In this document: in pieces, positions 1 through 8,823 of the stretch
Numbering within the stretch: the first letter of the stretch is position 1
Layout: every line of letters begins with the position of its first letter
Origin: V1-33 sp039795165
Lineage (GTDB): Bacteria; Verrucomicrobiota; Verrucomicrobiia; Verrucomicrobiales; V1-33
DNA length: 64,000 nt
NCBI GenBank assembly: GCA_039795165.1
Contig: JBDKER010000021.1
Location: 1-64,000, forward strand
Direction: 5' to 3'
Program-made: the position numbers and the translations under genes
Notes under the pieces: generated by a model
The model's database searches: none
Seen by the model: only the letters and a program-made list of their open reading frames with translations
Told to the model about the DNA's origin: nothing

Positions 1-238
1 TTTCGTCGCAGGTTCACTGAAGTGGCATCGCCAAAAGGCCTGTCCTTTTGTGAAGATCCATCGTTTTCGTCGCAGGTTCACTGAAGGGGCATCGCCAAAA
101 GGCCTGTCCTTTTGTGAGATCCATCGTTTTCGTCGCAGGTTCACTGAAGGGGCATCGCCAAAAGGCCTGTCCTTTTGTGAGATCCATCGTTTTCGTCGCA
201 GGTTCACTGAAGGGGCATCGCCAAAAGGCCTGTCCTTC
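1..238. repeat. 63-bp tandem array of REP-like hairpins (family 1)
   Basis: Four tandem units begin at 1, 65, 128 and 191, so the period is 63-64 bp, with the last unit truncated. Each unit contains the hairpin CAAAAGGCCTGTCCTTTTG, which folds as a perfect 7-bp stem (CAAAAGG/CCTTTTG) around the loop CCTGT. The same hairpin recurs near 17.2 kb and 20.8 kb beside a RAYT transposase, which is the likely mobilising enzyme. The period is a multiple of three, so long open frames on both strands here are artefacts. From the end of the array to 366 I see no gene. Confidence 0.85.
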
Positions 239-366
239 TTTCGCCACTTCTATCGACTCTCAAAACGACCGTACCGCAACGCTGACGCGAGGTGGCTGTG
301 TCCTTTGGGCGTCCGTGTTGGCTGGCGAGGTCTGGCGGAAATTGGCGCCGTTCCGATTTTATGTGA

Positions 367-3300
367 TCAGCGGCTGACGCGGACCCGATGGAAGGGGAGA
401 CCGTTGCTCGGCGGGGGGACGGGGAGGGTAAGGGATGGGGAGATGGCAGGTTCGGCGGAGCCCTGAGGGATCCAGTCGATGAGGTTGCTGGAAGATTCGA
501 TCCGGTAGAGCCAGCCGGGTGTCGTAGAGACGGTGAGTTGTGTGGCGGAGACGCTGGTGATGCGGGTGAGGAGGTTGGCGGATCCCGGGGTGGGGAGCGT
601 CATGAGATCGTGGGTATCGTTTCCGTCCGGGTAGCGTCCGGAAGCTTCGTCGGCCCGGGCGGGACCGAATGAGACTTCATCGACGAGCCGGAAGTCGGGC
701 GCGGAGAGCAGGATGGTTTCGCCGGCATTGCTGAGACGGAACGGCACGTGCAACTGACTGCCCTGGTTGGGGGAAGCAGGATTCTGGGCGGGTTGGTTAT
801 CGGCCCAGACGATGAGGTAGCCACGCGGAGGAATGGACCAGCCTGCGGGGATGGTGAATTTGGCTGGCGCAACGGGGTCGTCGCTCAGCATCCATCCTGC
901 GAGGTTCACGGTCAGGTCAGTGGGATTGTGGAGTTCGAACCAGTCGGCGGCGGCACCGTCTGCGGGGTCGGTCGCGAAGCCATCGTTTTCGGCCATCCAT
1001 TCATTGATGCGGAGGGTGGGCCAGCCCGGCTGATTGGGATTGGAGACACTGAGGGAGGCGGTGGCACCGGTGATGGGTTCGCCGCGGCGGTTCACTCCGC
1101 GGATGGCGAGGCTATTCGGTCCGGCGGCGAGGGGAACGGTGATGCGCCATGTCGTGGTGCCTATCCAGAAGGGGGAATAGCGGACGCCATTCACCTCGAT
1201 GGAATGAACGCTGATGGGAGACGAACCCGTGATGAGCACGGCTCCATTGGCATCCGGGAGGGCGGCATTCGCCGTGAAAGCCGTGGAGACCGGCAACTGG
1301 CTGCGCACATAGTTGTACCGTGCCGCGATGTAGCTGAGGACGCTGCTAAAGTCCTGGCCGCTGACTTTTCCATAATGCTGGGTCCAGCGTGTCATGTACC
1401 CGCTATTGGCAGTCGACTGCGTAAGGTCGTAGAGATGGTGATAGTAGCGCCGCGTGGCGTCCTGATTGACAGTCACGATCTTGGCGAGGTTTCCGGTGCC
1501 GATGAGCGAGGCACCGGTGGCGCGCTGCCAGACACTGTCCCAATCCCATGGCATGTAGACCGCTCGGCCATCGTGCGGTCGGAAATAGAAGCGGCAATTA
1601 TGATGCGCTCCGCCTGTGAAGATGGCATCGCCCGGCCCCACCAGCGATTGGTAGGCCATGGTGCGCAGGAAGGCATCGTGATCGATGCGCCGCCGCATTT
1701 CCGTGTCGAAAGCCGCCCCATTCAGGCTGAACATCTGGGAAAACGGAACGACCAGCGAGTAGTCATCCGCGCCGCGCCGCATGGTCTGGAGCAGAAACCA
1801 TCGGTATGCTTCCTTATCGTTTCCGTAATTTCCCAGGTCGATATTGAGGTACCCGGTGCCGCCCGATTCATTGCCGGGCAGTTTCTGCGAGGTTGGCTGA
1901 CCGTCCACGGTATTCAGGTTCCAGCGGAAGACCTCCATTTCGATGAGCACGCCGTCGCCGCCGTCTGGATACTGCGAGTCGAGGAATTCCTTTTCGAATC
2001 CAGCCATGCGCAGGGCGCACATGCCCGAGTACGTCGGGTTCGGATGCACGAACTGGGCAAGGTCGTCGTACATGGCGGGAATGTCGCCTGCGGCAGCCGC
2101 CATGTGCTTGGCAATGATTTCGCCGACGCCGCCCACTGTGGCGTGCTGGCTCCGGTCGACCGCTACCTTGCGGTGGACACCGCGGAACGGCTGATCGGCT
2201 GGGAAGAGGAGATTGAAGCCGACGCGCGTGACATTGCGGCCCACGAAGCTGCCTTTGAGCCGGACACCGATATCGTAGAAGACGTCGCGGTCGTCCACGA
2301 TGAGCGTGGCCGCCAGTTCTTCATTACTGAGGGTATTGAGGGGAGCGTGGAGGAAGGCGGCATCGGCCGGGGTCATGATGAGGCGCAGCTTTTGAAGCGT
2401 TCCGCTGCCGCGGTCGTCCTGGATGGCGTACATGGCGCGGGAGGCCGATCCCGCAGCCGGGGCCCGGCTGATCATTCCGGCGGCGTCTTCCGCTTCCACA
2501 AAAAACTGGACGCTGCCGCTGGGCTGCCCGGGAATCTGGGTGGCGTAGCGGCCGTCGCTTCCGCGGGTCATGGCGACCGGCAGCCATGGTCCACCGGATA
2601 CGGCATACTGCAGAGTCACTTTGGCAACCGCGTCGGGGTCGTCGGCGACGAGGGAAATGGTCACCGGTTCATCTGCGGCGGGGGTTACGGGGAAATGACG
2701 CAGGCCTGTGAGGGATGGACCAATGCCTGCCGTGGCGGTTCCATTCACGGCTCCGGGCGTGCCGCCATTGGCAGCGATGGGGATCAACTGGGTGCGTCCG
2801 AGCCGGTCGAAGTACTGCCGCACATTGAGTCGGGCACCGCCGGAGAGCCAGCGTGCCCGCAGCGACACTTCGTACTGACGCCCAGTCACGAGGGCAGCAT
2901 TGCCCGCGTAGGTGGCTTCGATCTGGTTGCCCTGGTATTCGCCGGGGCCGGAAGCAACGAGCCTCAGGACCGGATTGCCCGGATTGCCTGGTTCCGGCTG
3001 GACGGAGGAAGTCCGGTGATTTCCAAGGAGCCGCCAGCCCGTGGTTCCCGCGGAAAAGTCGCCATTCACGATGAGATTGGCACCGGTCACGGTGTCGGTG
3101 ACGCGGATGTCATCGAGGAGGCATGAGCCGGGTCCATCGGCGAGGAGGAGATTGATTTCCTTCCAGAGCGTGGGCGATCCCGTGATGCCCGGGGCGTTGG
3201 TGAGGCGCCATGTGAAGGTCGTCCATGTGGCCCGGTTGGATTCGTCGCTGGCAGCCCATGAGGCGGGATGGCGTTCATCGGCGCGCAGGTCCCGCAGTTC

Positions 3301-5679
3301 GAGACTGGAGCCACCGCCATCCGCTGCAGACGGCCATGGCTTGTCATCCGCATACGGCACGGAACTGACGGGATTGCCCGCCGCATCGCGGAGGAGCACT
3401 TCCTCGCCGCGGCCTGACAGATTTCCATCCCATGGACCGAACACGGTGGCCTCCGGAAGCCCGTGAACGAGCCGCACGGCGGCGGGGACTTCGGCGATCA
3501 CGCAGCGTGCTCCCGCAGCAAGGGTGGTACCGGCGGGAAAGGTGTAGCGCACCGCGCGGTCGAGACTCCAGCCCGACAGGTCGGCGGCACGGTCCGAACG
3601 ATTGGTCAATTCGATCCATGCTCCCGCCATCACGGTGTTTTCGGGAACGAGGGCAGCGGCGGGTGGGGCGTACATGATTTCGCTGATGACCACCTGACGG
3701 TTGAGGGTCACGGCGTTCGGCTGACCGGGAGATTCCGCGGCGAGGCGCAGCCACGGTCCGATGCCATCGGGGAAGCGCCCGCGCACTGTCCCCGCCGCGC
3801 GGAAGGAATCGAGCACGGTCATGCCATCAGGGCCCATGAGCACCAGCCGCGCTCCATCGGGCACCGTGATGGGAATCGACAGCATGGCTCCGCCGCCGAG
3901 CAGCTGCGCGGGTAGCGGCGCATCGGCGGTCACGTCACCGGAAACCATCCGGACAATGAATCCGGCGGTGTCCGCGGCGGTCGTTCCGGCATTCATCACT
4001 TCCACCTGACCAGGCGAAACCTCATTGAGCACGAGCGGCGGCAGGACAGGAACGGGAAGGGATTCCGAAACCTCGAGGGCAGCCGCAAACACCGCGTCCT
4101 TCGTGTCCGGACCCACGGTCAGGGTCGCAGGAGCCCCGATCAGTCCATTGGCGGCTCCCCAGCGTCCCACCGTGAGCGTGCCATCGGAAGCCGGCCTGGC
4201 TAGCGCGCCGCCTGTGGCGAAGGTACTGAGCGCAAGGGTGAAACCCGGTTCGGCAGCAAAGAGCGGAGCGCCTCCAATATTGTCCAGAAACCATTCGATG
4301 CCCGCACCAACACGCGCCCCGATGAAATAATCGGTATTCGCCGCGAGCGTCACGGGGGTCACTGACTTGTAGCGCCAGCCCGCGAACCATGGATCCGTGC
4401 TCGTCACCGAGGCCGACGCAAGGAGGGCACCCGACGCATTCCAGAGGCCCACCTGAATGCCCGCGGCCCCATTGAGGAAGCCATCGTCGTCCGCAAAGCC
4501 GGTCAGACCGTCCGCTCCATCGGGATCGCTCGCATCATTGGCGGCATCGGCATCCTGGACGCCAAGGTGCGTGAGCGACTGCGCCTGATTTCCTGTGCGG
4601 ATGCGCGACCCCACCGTGAACGGCCCGTCGGCCCGTGCCTGGGCCGGTGACGGTCCGGGGGTGTAGAAGAGGATCGGTTGACCTTGCTCAAGCGCCGCCG
4701 CCCGGTGCACTTCAACCGCCAGCATGTTGTCACCTGCCCGCAGCAGGCCGGCTGGCACCGCAAATCTGGCGAGGGCGGGAGCCGTACGGTTCACGGAAGC
4801 CGCGGCTGTTTCCGGAGTGAGCGGCCCCGGAGGAAGATTCGTCCGCAGCACTTCCACCCCATTGAGCCAGACCGCCGCCCCGTCATCGACGCACAATTCA
4901 AGGGTCGCCGCCAGCTGACCATTTCCGCCCGCCCAGCGGAAGCGGTGCCGGAAATACTGTGTCCAGCCATCCGCAGGCCACGGCGTCGCCGCACTCACCC
5001 CGGGCGGCAGCGGATCGTTGCCCAGTTGAAATCCGGCCGGAGCGCCCAGCCAGGCCGCATCATCAAAGCCATCGCTCTGCCAGCCAGCCCCGGGGTCGGT
5101 TCCGCCCACAAGAACCTTCCACTCCGCCCCAAGGGGAACCAGCTGGGTCTTCACGGGCGGGAGAAACGACGGGAAATTCTCCTGCCCCGGCGTTCCGCCA
5201 ACCATCCGCGAGGCAACCCACGACGACGCCATGGCGCTGTCCGTGCGCAGGGCACGCTTTGCCAGAGAAACTCCGCCTCCATCCGCGGCAGCCGGCCATG
5301 CCGGGCTGGTTTCCCAGCGGATTTCGTCCATGACACGGTCGCTGTTGTTGCGGAGCGTCAGCGTTCCCTCACGGTTGGAGAGCCTGCCCTGCCACGGGCC
5401 GAGCGCTCCCGGCAGCGGCCCCGGATTGGCCGCTACAACCACATACCCCCCGGCCGGAATCACCGTCCGCTCCGGAAACCGCCATTCCACTTCCCCGGAA
5501 AGCCGCCAGCCACTCACATCCACGTCCACCGCCATCTGATTCACCAGTTCCACCCACTCGCCCCCCGGGTCCAATTCCCCCGCCGGATGATACATCACTT
5601 CGTTGAAAACAATGACACTGTCGGCCCGCAGCACCATCGGCAGCAGCCCCAGAAAAGTCAGTAATCTTCTCATTTTCAT
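367..5679 (-). CDS. Giant secreted protein with lamin-tail and CotH kinase domains
   Basis: A 1770-residue exported protein. The N-terminus is a signal peptide (about residues 1-19, cut near LRA-DS). Lamin-tail-like beta domains follow, recognisable by FNEVMYHP near residue 25, ISEIMYAP in the middle and INEWMAEN near the C-terminus, each followed by W(I/V/F)EL and a GW-LS strand. A CotH kinase-type domain occupies the third quarter; its acidic motif is seen in MPWDWDSVW. The last about 60 residues form a beta-rich module with YRIESSSNLIDW that is shared with two other secreted proteins in this window. CotH proteins are atypical kinases; the target here is unknown. Start chosen at the first ATG before the signal peptide. 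Very likely surface-attached or secreted, possibly by the type II system at 33-44 kb (inference). Confidence 0.85.
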   Translation of the reverse strand: MKMRRLLTFLGLLPMVLRADSVIVFNEVMYHPAGELDPGGEWVELVNQMAVDVDVSGWRLSGEVEWRFPERTVIPAGGYVVVAANPGPLPGALGPWQGRLSNREGTLTLRNNSDRVMDEIRWETSPAWPAAADGGGVSLAKRALRTDSAMASSWVASRMVGGTPGQENFPSFLPPVKTQLVPLGAEWKVLVGGTDPGAGWQSDGFDDAAWLGAPAGFQLGNDPLPPGVSAATPWPADGWTQYFRHRFRWAGGNGQLAATLELCVDDGAAVWLNGVEVLRTNLPPGPLTPETAAASVNRTAPALARFAVPAGLLRAGDNMLAVEVHRAAALEQGQPILFYTPGPSPAQARADGPFTVGSRIRTGNQAQSLTHLGVQDADAANDASDPDGADGLTGFADDDGFLNGAAGIQVGLWNASGALLASASVTSTDPWFAGWRYKSVTPVTLAANTDYFIGARVGAGIEWFLDNIGGAPLFAAEPGFTLALSTFATGGALARPASDGTLTVGRWGAANGLIGAPATLTVGPDTKDAVFAAALEVSESLPVPVLPPLVLNEVSPGQVEVMNAGTTAADTAGFIVRMVSGDVTADAPLPAQLLGGGAMLSIPITVPDGARLVLMGPDGMTVLDSFRAAGTVRGRFPDGIGPWLRLAAESPGQPNAVTLNRQVVISEIMYAPPAAALVPENTVMAGAWIELTNRSDRAADLSGWSLDRAVRYTFPAGTTLAAGARCVIAEVPAAVRLVHGLPEATVFGPWDGNLSGRGEEVLLRDAAGNPVSSVPYADDKPWPSAADGGGSSLELRDLRADERHPASWAASDESNRATWTTFTWRLTNAPGITGSPTLWKEINLLLADGPGSCLLDDIRVTDTVTGANLIVNGDFSAGTTGWRLLGNHRTSSVQPEPGNPGNPVLRLVASGPGEYQGNQIEATYAGNAALVTGRQYEVSLRARWLSGGARLNVRQYFDRLGRTQLIPIAANGGTPGAVNGTATAGIGPSLTGLRHFPVTPAADEPVTISLVADDPDAVAKVTLQYAVSGGPWLPVAMTRGSDGRYATQIPGQPSGSVQFFVEAEDAAGMISRAPAAGSASRAMYAIQDDRGSGTLQKLRLIMTPADAAFLHAPLNTLSNEELAATLIVDDRDVFYDIGVRLKGSFVGRNVTRVGFNLLFPADQPFRGVHRKVAVDRSQHATVGGVGEIIAKHMAAAAGDIPAMYDDLAQFVHPNPTYSGMCALRMAGFEKEFLDSQYPDGGDGVLIEMEVFRWNLNTVDGQPTSQKLPGNESGGTGYLNIDLGNYGNDKEAYRWFLLQTMRRGADDYSLVVPFSQMFSLNGAAFDTEMRRRIDHDAFLRTMAYQSLVGPGDAIFTGGAHHNCRFYFRPHDGRAVYMPWDWDSVWQRATGASLIGTGNLAKIVTVNQDATRRYYHHLYDLTQSTANSGYMTRWTQHYGKVSGQDFSSVLSYIAARYNYVRSQLPVSTAFTANAALPDANGAVLITGSSPISVHSIEVNGVRYSPFWIGTTTWRITVPLAAGPNSLAIRGVNRRGEPITGATASLSVSNPNQPGWPTLRINEWMAENDGFATDPADGAAADWFELHNPTDLTVNLAGWMLSDDPVAPAKFTIPAGWSIPPRGYLIVWADNQPAQNPASPNQGSQLHVPFRLSNAGETILLSAPDFRLVDEVSFGPARADEASGRYPDGNDTHDLMTLPTPGSANLLTRITSVSATQLTVSTTPGWLYRIESSSNLIDWIPQGSAEPAISPSLTLPVPPPSNGLPFHRVRVSR

Positions 5680-5972
5680 AGATTAAGCAAATTCATCGTT
5701 CCGGCAGGCCGCACCGCACCGCCGCGGGATCCGGCCGCACCCCCGCCTCTATCCAATCAGATTCCCCCCACCCTGTCCACAACTCCGGGCACCCGTCGCT
5801 GAACCACCCACGTCGCAGCTGCTCTTCCAACCACCGCAAAATCCGGATCCGTTGCCGGGCCCGCCCTGCATTTCCAGTATTTCCAGTGGCCATAAAATTC
5901 AGAAATGTTAACTTTCAGGCAACTCAGGGGTTGCCCCGGGCACGCAAACCGCTACACTGCCGACCCACCGCC

Positions 5973-6671
5973 ATGAAGGAACTCATCACTCAGGGAGGCC
6001 CTCTCATTTTCCTGCTGCTAGGCTGCAGCGTTCTTGCCGTGGCGATTTTCCTCGAACGGTATTTCTATTTTCACAGATCCGGGATTGTGGTGCAGGATCT
6101 TCTGCAGGGAGCCGGCAACCTCATTGCCCGGAAGAATTACGTGGAAGCGCTCACTGTCTGCGCCGGAACACCCGGTCCGGTCGCCCGGGTCATGAAGTCG
6201 GTACTGACTCAACACAGCGCCCCGCGCGCCGACCTGAAGGAAATTGCCCAGGAAGCGGGACAACTGGAAGTTCCCCGGCTCGAGCGCCATCTTGCCGTTC
6301 TGCTTTCCATTGCGTACATTGCCCCGCTGATTGGTCTGCTCGGCACCGTCCTCGGCCTCATTGATACATTCCTGCCCTTCACGCAGAATGGTTTCGCGAC
6401 CGCCACGGAGATGTCCCGCGGCATTTACCGCAGCCTTGTGACTTCGGCTGCCGGGCTCGCCGTCGCCATCCCTGCCTACATCCTGTACGCGTACCTTTCG
6501 GCTCACGCCAAATCCTTCATGCACGACATGGAGCGCGCTGGCATCGAAGTGGTCAACATGATCATGCAGAGCCGCGAGAACACGGACATCGTCGCCTTCA
6601 AGGAAGGTGCCCGTGCCCTGGAAGAAGAAAAGAAGCGGAAGGCATCAGGCGGACCCACTCTCCTGCGCTGA
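5973..6671 (+). CDS. exbB: MotA/TolQ/ExbB proton channel family protein
   Basis: A 232-residue inner-membrane protein of the ExbB/TolQ family, which couples proton flow to energy transfer across the periplasm. Three membrane segments are visible: residues about 9-32 (PLIFLLLGCSVLAVAIFLER), a central one (YIAPLIGLLGTVLGLIDTF, carrying the family GLLGTVxGxI signature) and a third ending in AAGLAVAIPAYILYAYL. The open frame extends upstream, but ATG 5973 gives the normal ExbB N-terminus. The 293 bp between the divergent CotH gene and this start holds nothing I can assign. exbD follows 27 bp downstream. No TonB or TolA gene is in the window, so whether it powers TonB transport, Tol or gliding cannot be said. 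Confidence 0.9.
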   Translation: MKELITQGGPLIFLLLGCSVLAVAIFLERYFYFHRSGIVVQDLLQGAGNLIARKNYVEALTVCAGTPGPVARVMKSVLTQHSAPRADLKEIAQEAGQLEVPRLERHLAVLLSIAYIAPLIGLLGTVLGLIDTFLPFTQNGFATATEMSRGIYRSLVTSAAGLAVAIPAYILYAYLSAHAKSFMHDMERAGIEVVNMIMQSRENTDIVAFKEGARALEEEKKRKASGGPTLLR

Positions 6672-6698
6672 ACTGGCCATCGGCAAATTCTGCGATCC

Positions 6699-7103
6699 AT
6701 GAAGCTGGAAAGCTCAATCCGCATCCGGCCGGACTTTCTCTACCTGGCCCCGCTCCTCAATGTGGTTGGGCTGCTACTCCTTTTCTTTCTGCTCACATCA
6801 GGCCTCGTAGTCAAATCCGGAGTCCGCGTCACCCTGCCGGTCGGCAATTCCAGCTACAAAGCCAACGAAGCGAACCACGTGATCACGATCACCGCGGGCG
6901 ACGCCCCGGCGATTTTCCTCAATCAGTCACCCGTGGCCCTTGGCGACCTGCGGGCACAACTGGAAGCACTCAGACGCGAAGCCCGCTTCGTTCTCATCAA
7001 TGCCGACGCCCTCGCCCCAGTGGGGTTGGTCGACCAGGTCACGGAAGCAGTCCTTGCGGCCGGCTGCGAGGCGGCCCGCGGGATGCGCTTGCCCAGCGAA
7101 TGA
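6699..7103 (+). CDS. exbD: ExbD/TolR-type biopolymer transport protein
   Basis: A 134-residue protein with a short cytoplasmic N-terminus, one membrane helix (FLYLAPLLNVVGLLLLFFLLT, about residues 14-34) and a periplasmic domain, which is the ExbD/TolR layout. The usual membrane Asp is not in the standard place: the family pattern PLIDVVFLLLIFF reads here PLLNVVGLLLLFF, so Asn replaces the proton-carrying Asp. That substitution could impair proton coupling. It forms an operon with exbB 27 bp upstream. ExbD identity rests on this architecture and the exbB partner. Confidence 0.8.
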   Translation: MKLESSIRIRPDFLYLAPLLNVVGLLLLFFLLTSGLVVKSGVRVTLPVGNSSYKANEANHVITITAGDAPAIFLNQSPVALGDLRAQLEALRREARFVLINADALAPVGLVDQVTEAVLAAGCEAARGMRLPSE

Positions 7104-7266
7104 TGGCTCTGCCCCCCCTCCTGAAGGCGGCTGATCCGTTTCCGGCATCCGCACGCGTCCGGTGATCCCCCGCGCCGGAAGTCGGACTATTTTCCGCCGG
7201 ATCCAAAAAACCGCTTGGCAACCCGCGGAACTCCGCTACCGATCTCCCATCCGAAACATCGGTTAT

Positions 7267-7342
7267 GGGGTATTAGCTCAGTTGGTAGAGCACCACAATG
7301 GCATTGTGGGGGTCAGCGGTTCGAATCCGCTATGCTCCACCA
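7267..7342 (+). tRNA. tRNA-Ala (anticodon GGC)
   Basis: A full cloverleaf is readable. The 7-bp acceptor stem GGGGTAT pairs with ATGCTCC (one G-T and one T-G wobble), the D-arm contains AGCTCAGTTGGTAGAGC, the anticodon stem is CCACA/TGTGG with loop ATGGCAT (anticodon GGC, reading GCC codons), and the T-arm is AGCGGTTCGAATCCGCT. Discriminator A at 7339 is followed by an encoded CCA at 7340-7342. It stands alone between exbD and the LRR gene. Confidence 0.96.
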
Positions 7343-7451
7343 CCTTCCTCCGGGGAACGTGTGTGGGAAAAGATCGGAAGGGTACGTTCAGAACGAAACA
7401 AGGTTCCTTGTCCCGCAGGCAAACAGGGTGGCACACCTCAAAGATCCTGAC

Positions 7452-7480
7452 TTGACATTTGCATCTCCTCTTCCGATCAT
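7452..7480 (+). promoter_or_regulatory. Candidate sigma-70 promoter before the LRR gene
   Basis: A consensus -35 TTGACA (7452-7457), a 17-base spacer and GATCAT (7475-7480, four of six matches to the -10 consensus). The predicted transcription start near 7487 lies on top of the two possible start codons (7484 and 7490), so the message would be leaderless or nearly so. Motif-based only. Confidence 0.3.
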
Positions 7481-7483
7481 GCG

Positions 7484-8710
7484 ATGCACATGAATTCCCT
7501 GCTCCCAAACGGTTTCTTTCCACCCCGGGCGGGGGTCGTGAACGCGTGCGCCGTGGGATTCCTGCAGACATGTGTCGCGGTGGCCCTGGGAGAACAATTT
7601 GGTCCTTTCACTTACCGAGTTGTGGGTGGTGAAGTGGAGATCACCAGCTATCGCAAGGACATCCCGGGACATGTGGACATCCCACCGCAGATTGACGGGA
7701 AACCGGTCACCGCCATTACCCGTCTCGGAGCCGAGCATGGCTTCGACGGTGCCTTTTCCCAGTCGATGATCTCATCGGCAACCATACCCAGCACCGTTAT
7801 CCGCATCGGAACACAGGCGTTTGGCATCTGTTTCCACCTGACTTCCATCACCATCCCGGACAGCGTTACGGAAATCGGCGACGATGCCTTCTACCAGAGC
7901 AACGGGCTCAGGAAAGTCACGTTCGGGAAATCTGTGCGCTCCATCGGGCAACGGGCGTTCTTCGCATGCTTCCAGCTCACCAGGGTCGCCCTTCCTGACA
8001 GCCTTCAGAGCATTGGCAGTTCCGCGTTCCAAGGCTGCACCGGACTCAATCGGCTTTCCTTCGGGGAAGACACCGAATTCATCGGCGAAGCAGCCTTTCT
8101 CGGCTGCTCCAGCCTCCGGGCACTCGTCTTCCCATCGCGACTGTCCCTCATGGATAATAACTGCTTCAGGAAATGTCAGTCCCTGCACACCGCAGTTTTC
8201 ATGGGTAATGCTCCCACCGTAACTGCAAATCTGTTTGACACCGCGATTCCCGGATTCCGCATTTTCTTTCTACCGGAAGCCAGTGGCTTCACCACACCCG
8301 CATGGCGGGGATTTCGCTCCGCCGCACTAAGCAGACCCATCACGCCACTCCAGCGCTGGATGCTCGAGAACGGCCTGCCCATCGACACCAACCCACTGAC
8401 ACGCATCGAGGGCAGTGACGTCTGTCTGCTTCTTGCGTATGCGCTGGATCTTGACGTGGAACGCCCTTCCGCCGCCGCGGCGCTGCTCCCCGACGGTCCC
8501 GCACGCGGAATCCGGTTTCGCGGAAACAGACGGGACATCCGCTACAGCGTCGAGATTTCCAGCAATCTCAGCGAATGGACGGAACAAGGCGTAAGCCTGA
8601 CCACGCCTGATGAAGATGGCTTCCGCACCGCTTCGACAGCAGGCAGCGGGACGAGGGTTTTCTTCCGTATTCTGGTCACTGCTCCGGAATCCCCTGCACA
8701 GCCAGATTGA
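7484..8710 (+). CDS. BspA-type leucine-rich repeat secreted protein
   Basis: A 408-residue exported protein. After a hydrophobic leader (residues about 15-35, CAVGFLQTCVAVALG) come several 23-residue LRR_5/BspA repeats with the pattern L--I-IPDSV-EIG--AF--C (about residues 65-270; for example TSITIPDSVTEIGDDAF). BspA repeats usually mediate surface binding or adhesion. The C-terminal 50-60 residues contain YSVEISSNLSEW and end in a strand VFFRILV, matching the C-terminal module of the two LTD/CotH proteins in this window. ATG 7490 is an alternative start. No neighbouring gene is co-directional, so it is probably monocistronic. Confidence 0.85.
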   Translation: MHMNSLLPNGFFPPRAGVVNACAVGFLQTCVAVALGEQFGPFTYRVVGGEVEITSYRKDIPGHVDIPPQIDGKPVTAITRLGAEHGFDGAFSQSMISSATIPSTVIRIGTQAFGICFHLTSITIPDSVTEIGDDAFYQSNGLRKVTFGKSVRSIGQRAFFACFQLTRVALPDSLQSIGSSAFQGCTGLNRLSFGEDTEFIGEAAFLGCSSLRALVFPSRLSLMDNNCFRKCQSLHTAVFMGNAPTVTANLFDTAIPGFRIFFLPEASGFTTPAWRGFRSAALSRPITPLQRWMLENGLPIDTNPLTRIEGSDVCLLLAYALDLDVERPSAAAALLPDGPARGIRFRGNRRDIRYSVEISSNLSEWTEQGVSLTTPDEDGFRTASTAGSGTRVFFRILVTAPESPAQPD

Positions 8711-8823
8711 CCAACCGGCGACGCCCCCTGCCCCGCTGGACCAGTCGAACCGCAGCGCAGTCCCGCAAGGAAAGACGCAGTGAGGTTTTCCGACCGTAAT
8801 CAACCCATAGTCGCAGGCCCTCT

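Noticed and set aside
1..238. CRISPR array
   Set aside because: The repeats are direct tandems with no unique spacers between them and the hairpin recurs beside a RAYT; there are no cas genes.
50..466. Small genes on both strands in the 63-bp array
   Set aside because: The 63-bp period keeps frames open on both strands by arithmetic; the peptides are repeat translations.
748..3126. Long plus-strand open frame (792 codons) opposite the first CotH gene
   Set aside because: It is the antisense shadow of a GC-rich gene with clear domain motifs; its own translation is compositionally odd with no family motif.
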